Positions 6,137 to 9,614 of a DNA stretch of 9,614 bases are shown piece by piece. Origin of the DNA: Pseudonocardiaceae bacterium (GTDB lineage Bacteria > Actinomycetota > Actinomycetes > Mycobacteriales > Pseudonocardiaceae); NCBI GenBank assembly GCA_025937115.1, contig JAICSB010000098.1, forward strand, positions 1 through 9,614. Reading direction: 5' to 3'. Under the pieces are notes generated by a model, which had not been told where the DNA came from, made no database searches, and saw nothing but the letters and a program-made list of their open reading frames with translations. The stretch's first letter is position 1; every line of letters starts with the position of its first letter. The position numbers were made by a program, and so were the translations under genes.

Positions 6137-6473
6137 GATACGTCTACCTGGTTTGTGGTCGCTGGTGTGTGGTCGGCGGCTGTTGCTGTATCGCCTGCCC
6201 GCGTTCTCAAGATCGCCATAAGTGAGCGGTAACCATGTAGGATCGCGCGGCCATCACTCAGTCTCGGCGATCATGCCAGGTCGTTGGTCGGCAGGGTCTA
6301 GCCGTGTCCCGCCGGCGATCACAGCAGCAGCGAAAAACCCAGAGCCGTAGCAGCGGGACTCTTTCGCCGGGGGTAACGAGGCAGAACCGAAACCCGATGT
6401 ATGACTGACGACCTGCAGCTGTGTACCGCGCTCAAGAGCGCCGGCGCCGCCGGCAGGTACCCGGGAGGAACTC
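6137..6473. other. Non-coding gap of about 340 bp
   Basis: No reading frame here has coding character on either strand. There is a degenerate direct repeat (TGTGGTCGCTGG / TGTGGTCGGCGG, near 6154-6180). GC-rich self-complementary bits precede the next gene: GCGCT-CAAG-AGCGC and GCCGGC-GCC-GCCGGC around 6428-6453. The last could form a stem just ahead of the Shine-Dalgarno at 6464. No confident promoter is seen. Confidence 0.5.
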
Positions 6474-6695
6474 ATGAGCTTCGGCGGAAGCATCTTTCTT
6501 ATTGCTGTTGGGCTCGTCCTGGCGTTAGCCGTCAATGTCAGCGTGTCCGGCATCGACCTGCAGATGGTGGGCTGGATCCTCGCCCTAGTGGGTGCGCTGG
6601 GATTGTTACTGAGCCTGGTTGTCTACCGGCGACGCCGCTCGGTAGTCGTAGAGCCGTCACCGGTGGCCCCGGACGACTACCCGCCGCGGTACTGA
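6474..6695 (+). CDS. DUF6458-like small two-helix membrane protein
   Basis: This is a 73-residue membrane protein of unknown function. It begins MSFGGSIFLIAVGLVLALAV (helix 1, about 5-22), continues NVSVSGIDLQMVGWILALVG (helix 2 starts about 32), then a basic stop-transfer YRRRRS (51-56) and a proline-rich cytoplasmic tail ending in DDYPPRY. The order G-G-IFL...AVNV.VSGIDLQMVGWIL is characteristic of the short DUF6458 proteins common in Mycobacterium and Nocardia, and the length fits. GGAGG at 6464-6468, 5 nt before the ATG, fixes the start. It has no close partner gene and appears monocistronic. Confidence 0.85.
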   Translation: MSFGGSIFLIAVGLVLALAVNVSVSGIDLQMVGWILALVGALGLLLSLVVYRRRRSVVVEPSPVAPDDYPPRY

Positions 6696-7026
6696 TCGTC
6701 GTGGTAACAGAGTTTTGTGCCGGTTCTTCAGCCAGCCACTAGGTCAAGAACGAAGTTGGCGTCGGTTTGATTCGTGGCTTGGACGTGCTCCCTTTGTTGT
6801 TCCTGACGCCCTTTCGGCGCGGCGCGGACCGTATATCAGCCATCCGACCTATGTCCGGCGGCAGCGCAAGTCGGGTACGGCAGTTCGTTACTGAGCGGCA
6901 TCTGCGGGACACCTCGCTCGAAGGCCGACGCAGACCGTCCGGACCCCCGGCGCTCGCGGTCAGGTCTGCCGACTGTGTGCCGAGGATCGCCCCCAGGCCG
7001 GCCAGCGCGGTAGGCATGGCGATGTT
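6696..7026. other. Gap of about 330 bp without a recognisable gene
   Basis: Open frames exist on both strands here (for example plus 6767-7189 and complement 7017-6739), but their translations are Arg/Pro/Ser-rich and show no domain. The stretch abuts the left end of the MFS relic at 7027 with no trace of that gene's missing N-terminal part. The deletion that truncated it therefore probably has its junction near 7027. Confidence 0.5.
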
Positions 7027-7394
7027 CGGCTCGCGTTCGGTTACGCCGGGTCAACCACGACTATCCTGGTCTTTGGCTACCTCCATACCGCGATCAGCAA
7101 CGTTTTCTCCACCGCGGTTCACGTCTACCAGGCGGAGATTTTTCCCACCCAGGTGCGCTCGACCGCGGCGAGCTGGACCTACTCACTAAGCCGCCTATCC
7201 ACCGCGGCGATGCCGTTTCTACTCATCCCCCTACTGCACAGCTCCCCCTACTGCACAGCGCCGGGCCAGCGGCCCTGTTCACCGTGGTCGGCACCGCCAT
7301 GGTCGTGGTCGCCCTAGACGTCGGGTTGCTCGGCCCGCGCAGCACCGGTCGGGCGCTCGAGCAGGTCAACCCGGTGACCACCAAGAGCAACTGA
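7027..7394 (+). pseudogene. MFS symporter, C-terminal remnant with 17-bp frameshifting duplication
   Basis: Translation from 7027 gives RLAFGYAGSTTTILVFGYLH, then VFSTAVHVYQAEIFPTQVRS, TAASWTYSLSRLSTAA and MPFLLIPLLHS. The segment AEIFPTxVRSTA is the conserved loop of sugar-porter or metabolite:H+ symporter MFS proteins, followed by their last two helices. At 7243 the frame is broken. Removing one copy of the exact 17-bp tandem duplication (7226-7259) restores AGPAALFTVVGTAMVVVALD, GLLGPRSTGRALEQV and NPVTTKSN, with a stop at 7394. The total of 368 bases minus 17 is 117 whole codons. About three quarters of the gene upstream is missing and there is no start. It differs in subfamily from the three DHA2 pumps on the left. 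It is a non-functional relic. Confidence 0.85.
7226..7259 (+). repeat. Perfect 17-bp tandem duplication inside the MFS relic
   Basis: TCCCCCTACTGCACAGC occurs at 7226-7242 and again at 7243-7259 with no base between or altered. Seventeen is not a multiple of three, so it shifts the reading frame; deleting one unit restores a typical MFS C-terminus. The identity of the two copies suggests a fairly recent slippage event, possibly after the gene had already lost its N-terminal part. Confidence 0.95.
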
Positions 7395-7496
7395 TCCCTA
7401 GCCGGGTAACGGCGAACGGTCGCATCCGATACATGGATGGGGGCGCTTGCTGCTCGGCGAGCACGGTTCACCGACAACTCAACTTGGGGGGACATT

Positions 7497-7697
7497 ATGC
7501 GGGGAGTCATCATTCGTTCTCTGGCGACCACGGCCGTGGTCAGCGGGGTTATTCTCGCTGGGGCCGGTGTGGCCTCTGCTGACACGGGAAATCCGACCGG
7601 CGGTACCGGCTCAGACCAACCAACCTGCCAACCCGGTAATATTAACCTTACGCCGGAGTGTTTCCTCGCTCCGCGCGGCGGCCAACTTTTCCCGTAG
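7497..7697 (+). CDS. Small exported peptide, function unknown
   Basis: This is a 66-residue precursor. A Sec signal peptide is evident: MRGVIIRSLATTAVVSGVIL, then AGAGVASA, with cleavage predicted after A28 (ASA|DTG). The mature form of about 38 residues is Gly/Pro/Thr-rich with two cysteines (TCQPGNINLTPECF) that could form one disulfide, and ends GGQLFP. ATG 7497 is chosen over an in-frame TTG upstream (7437) because GGGGGGA lies 5 nt before it and the signal peptide begins exactly there. It is monocistronic, with a strong terminator 16 nt downstream. Such small two-cysteine secreted proteins are common in mycobacteria, but I do not recognise this family and assign no role. Confidence 0.8.
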   Translation: MRGVIIRSLATTAVVSGVILAGAGVASADTGNPTGGTGSDQPTCQPGNINLTPECFLAPRGGQLFP

Positions 7698-7712
7698 CGA
7701 CGCGACGCTGAC

Positions 7713-7749
7713 AAACGGCCCCGCCCGCACGTAGCCGGCGGGGCCGTTT
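7713..7749. terminator. Bidirectional intrinsic terminator hairpin
   Basis: AAACGGCCCCGCC (7713-7725) and GGCGGGGCCGTTT (7737-7749) form a perfect 13-bp stem with an 11-nt loop, ending in a T-run on the plus strand and an A-run before it. It closes the small exported-peptide gene and separates it from the NYN gene at 7825. Confidence 0.9.
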
Positions 7750-7824
7750 CTGCGCCCCGAAGCACCGTTGGGTGCACTTCGGGTCGTACGCTGCGGGGCC
7801 GGACTAGCTCTGGGAGGGCGTGCT

Positions 7825-8970
7825 GTGGCAAACGACGACGAACGCATCGCGCTGTTCCTCGACTACGAGAACCTCGCGATCGGTGCGCGCGACGGGTTGG
7901 GCGTGTCGCCTTTCGACTTCGGTCCAGTGGCCGACGCGCTCGCCGAGCGAGGGCGCGTGGTGGTGCGCCGGGCCTACGCCGACTGGTCGTACTTCGACGC
8001 CGACCGCCGGCTACTCGCCCGGGCGCAGGTCGAGCTGATCGAGATCCCCCAGCGCATCGGGGGCTCGCGGAAAAATGCAGCGGACATCAAGATGGCAGTC
8101 GACGCCATTGAGCTGGCCTACGAGCGCGGCTTCATCACGACGTTCGCCATCGGTACGGGTGACTCCGACTTCACGCCGCTCGTGCACAAGCTGCGCGAGC
8201 TCGACAAGCGGGTCATCGGCATCGGCGTGCAGTCCTCGACGTCCGCCCTGCTACCGCCCGCCTGCGACGAGTTCTTGTTTTACGATCGCCTGCCCGGCGT
8301 CGAGCCGTCGCAAGAGCCGAGGCGAGGCAAAGGGCGCGGACGTCAGCCAGGCGCAACGCCACCGACGGTGTCGCCGCCGGTGACGATCCTGACGCCCTCG
8401 GGCGCCACCGCGAGGGTCGACGATGGCGGAGCCGACCAGGTAGTCGCCGACGTCCCGGCCGACGAGGCGGTGGCGGCGGCCGAGGAGCGCGACGTCGGGC
8501 TGCTCGTCGCGCGCACGTTGTCTGGTCTGCAGCGCCATGCCAGCGGACCTGTGCTCGCATCGACGCTGAAGCGGGCGATCCTGCGCAAGGATCCCACTTT
8601 CGACGAGGCCGAGCAGGGATTCCGCGGGTTCGGCGAGCTACTGCGCCACCTTGAGGGCCAGCGGGTCGTGGAGCTGCGCCCGGGATCAGCGCAGGGCGAC
8701 CCCGAGGTGACGTTTCCGGAGGACGACTCGGCTGACGATGATGCGTTCCGGCTGCTCGTGGATGTCGTTCGGGAGCTGTCGGTGTCGGACGTGCCGCCGC
8801 AGCTCAGCGGGCTGAAAAACCAACTGCGCAAGCGGCTACCCGACTTCAGCGAGAAGCGCTACGGCTTCAACAGCTTCCTGTCCTTCGCCAAGGCGGCCCG
8901 CGCGCGGAACCTGATCGCCATGGAGTGGGATGACGACGCCGGCGACTACCTGCTGCGCGTACCCGGCTAA
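7825..8970 (+). CDS. NYN-domain putative RNase with two OST-HTH (LOTUS) RNA-binding domains
   Basis: This is a 381-residue soluble protein. Residues 8-155 form a NYN (PIN-like, LabA/DUF88) nuclease domain. Its metal-binding acidic positions are visible: LDYEN (D13, N16), NAADIKMAVDA (D87 and D93) and GTGDSDF (D113, D115). A disordered basic and Pro/Thr linker (about 160-222, with RRGKGRGR) leads to two repeated winged-helix domains of OST-HTH type. The first is at about 224-297 (PVLASTLKRAILRKDPTFDE, GFRGFGELL), the second at about 305-379 (LSGLKNQLRKRLPDFSEKRY, GFNSFLSFAK). Each ends in a beta strand such as DDAGDYLLRVP. The family is expected to bind RNA through OST-HTH and cleave it through NYN; the target is unknown. 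GTG 7825 is chosen because GGGAGG (7812-7817) is 7 nt upstream and the NYN fold begins right after. All catalytic residues are present. The gene is monocistronic behind a terminator. Confidence 0.93.
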   Translation: MANDDERIALFLDYENLAIGARDGLGVSPFDFGPVADALAERGRVVVRRAYADWSYFDADRRLLARAQVELIEIPQRIGGSRKNAADIKMAVDAIELAYERGFITTFAIGTGDSDFTPLVHKLRELDKRVIGIGVQSSTSALLPPACDEFLFYDRLPGVEPSQEPRRGKGRGRQPGATPPTVSPPVTILTPSGATARVDDGGADQVVADVPADEAVAAAEERDVGLLVARTLSGLQRHASGPVLASTLKRAILRKDPTFDEAEQGFRGFGELLRHLEGQRVVELRPGSAQGDPEVTFPEDDSADDDAFRLLVDVVRELSVSDVPPQLSGLKNQLRKRLPDFSEKRYGFNSFLSFAKAARARNLIAMEWDDDAGDYLLRVPG

Positions 8971-8997
8971 GCCCTCATCGCCGCGGGACCGATGATG

Positions 8998-9183
8998 AGC
9001 GTGTGATCCCGGGGTGATCAGCGCGGCTTTCCAGCGTGCGGTGGTGCCGGACGTGATCTCGTCTTGGCGCAGCTCGGCGTCGTTGACCCGGCAGAACCAC
9101 CAGGTGTCGTTCTGCCCGGTCACGATGTAGCCGAATGCGGCCGAGCCACGGGTGCAGCGATGGGACTCACCGTATCGGAAGCG
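8998..9183 (-). other. Orphan coding-like frame downstream of the YkuD gene
   Basis: After the YkuD stop (9184-9186), the same complement frame stays open and reads GSAAFGYIVTGQNDTWWFCR, VNDAELRQDEITSGTTARWK and AALITPG before running antisense to the NYN gene. The middle has a protein-like composition (WWFCR, acidic and polar alternation) and could be the remnant of a small secreted or SH3-like domain. The only start is a GTG at 9123 without a Shine-Dalgarno. I do not recognise it and cannot exclude chance. The spacer also holds short dyads (CTCATC...GATGAG at 8973-9000 and TGATC-N7-GATCA at 9004-9020) that may end NYN transcription. Confidence 0.25.
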
Positions 9184-9614
9184 TCAGCGCACTCCCAGGG
9201 AGATCAGCGGATGCTGGCTCGGGTCGAGCCAGCGCAGGATTGCGATTACTGCAGCCCGGTCAGTCGCGACACATCCCGCGGTAGGGCGGCCGTTGGTGAC
9301 GTAGAGGAAGAATGCTGAGCCGGCGCCTGGGCGGACTGGCCGGCGGTTGTAGTCGATTACCATCGCGTAGTCGTAGACGGCACCGGCCTGGCCGAGGTCT
9401 TCACCGGCCGCTTCGTTGAAGGGGCACTTACCCGGGGCGCAGGTCTGGTGGGTGTTGTATGCGGGCGACTTGACGTCGGATACCCACCAGTCGTTGGTGG
9501 TGGCGTGGAACCACGGTTGTCGGGTGCCGGGGTTGGCAGCTCGACCGAAAGTCTGGGTAAGGCTGAACAGGCCGGCCGGGGTGCGCGAGCTCGATTCGCT
9601 GGCGTCGCCTTGGG
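9184..9614 (-). CDS. L,D-transpeptidase-like (YkuD, Rv0309-like) exported protein, C-terminal part
   Basis: The complement frame enters from beyond the right edge and gives 142 residues ending at the TGA at 9186-9184. It contains TPAGLFSLTQTFGRAANPGT, NDWWVSDVKSPAYNTHQTC, CPFNEAAGEDL, then AGSAFFLYVTNGRPTAGCVA and ILRWLDPSQHP. This is the YkuD-type fold seen in mycobacterial Rv0309-like proteins, which act (or are presumed to act) on peptidoglycan stem peptides in the cell envelope. The catalytic cysteine motif TAGC is present (Cys at fragment residue 114). The position that is usually histidine in FFLH/FFFH-type segments reads Tyr here (FFLY, fragment residue 104), so activity is doubtful. 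Two further cysteines (58 and 63) may form a disulfide. The signal peptide and N-terminus lie outside the window. It converges on the NYN gene. Confidence 0.88.
   Translation of the reverse strand, partial: QGDASESSSRTPAGLFSLTQTFGRAANPGTRQPWFHATTNDWWVSDVKSPAYNTHQTCAPGKCPFNEAAGEDLGQAGAVYDYAMVIDYNRRPVRPGAGSAFFLYVTNGRPTAGCVATDRAAVIAILRWLDPSQHPLISLGVR

Noticed and set aside
6767..7189. Plus-strand 140-codon open frame over the gap and the start of the MFS relic
   Set aside because: The composition is Arg/Ser/Pro-rich without domain features, and the frame that matches the MFS family is a different one.
7223..7831. Complement open frame of about 200 codons
   Set aside because: It crosses the MFS relic, the exported-peptide gene and the terminator hairpin, and its sequence is low-complexity Arg/Pro/Ala. 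It has no ribosome binding site.
9213..9233. Perfect 9-bp hairpin GCTGGCTCG-GGT-CGAGCCAGC
   Set aside because: It lies within the coding sequence for LRWLDPSQ, a conserved stretch of the YkuD-like protein, and has no T-run. It is best explained by codon choice.
1..9614. CRISPR arrays, tRNA or rRNA genes, intact insertion sequences or integrases
   Set aside because: I looked for regularly spaced repeats, tRNA-like cloverleaf sequence and transposase motifs and saw none.

Overview
The window is high-GC bacterial DNA with GTG starts, leaderless-looking promoters and several lineage-typical small families: a DUF6458-type membrane protein, a DUF4383-type membrane protein, an Rv0309-like YkuD domain protein, and a NYN/OST-HTH protein. 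This points to Actinomycetota, most likely Mycobacteriales (Mycobacterium or a close relative). The genus is an inference.

Region 1 (1-5055) is a drug-efflux cluster. It holds three separate DHA2-type (14-helix) MFS exporters: one cut by the left edge (complement 1-289), one complete (complement 901-2766) and one complete (3280-5055). A TetR regulator (411-968) is divergent from the first pump, and the gap between them carries two nearly identical 20-bp operator-like sites in opposite orientation. The TetR gene and the second pump converge and overlap by 68 bp, next to a 66-nt imperfect palindrome that encodes nearly the same peptide on both strands. The second and third pumps diverge from an intergenic region with a MarR-like AGTTG-N7-CAACY site at each end. 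Between those sites lies the scar of an ABC exporter operon (2896-3156). No MarR gene is present in the window.

Region 2 (5056-7394) is sparsely coding and eroded. It contains a DUF4383-like four-helix protein with an acidic/histidine-rich cytoplasmic tail (5360-6022) behind an array of 11-bp-phased half-sites. A helix-turn-helix gene fragment (6023-6136) overlaps a strong hairpin. A DUF6458-like two-helix protein (6474-6695) follows. The C-terminal end of an MFS symporter gene (7027-7394) is frameshifted by an exact 17-bp tandem duplication.

Region 3 (7395-9614) contains a small exported peptide (7497-7697) and a textbook bidirectional terminator hairpin (7713-7749). Next is a NYN-domain putative RNase with two OST-HTH/LOTUS RNA-binding domains (7825-8970). 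On the complement strand, running off the right edge, is an L,D-transpeptidase-like (YkuD) protein whose cysteine motif is intact but whose usual upstream histidine appears to be tyrosine.

Overall this is an efflux and cell-envelope accessory region with at least three gene relics. I do not see a clearly new multi-gene defence or biosynthetic system. The most unusual items are the coding palindrome at 961-1026, the ABC-operon scar between two paired operators, the 17-bp duplication pseudogene, and the NYN/OST-HTH and YkuD proteins.
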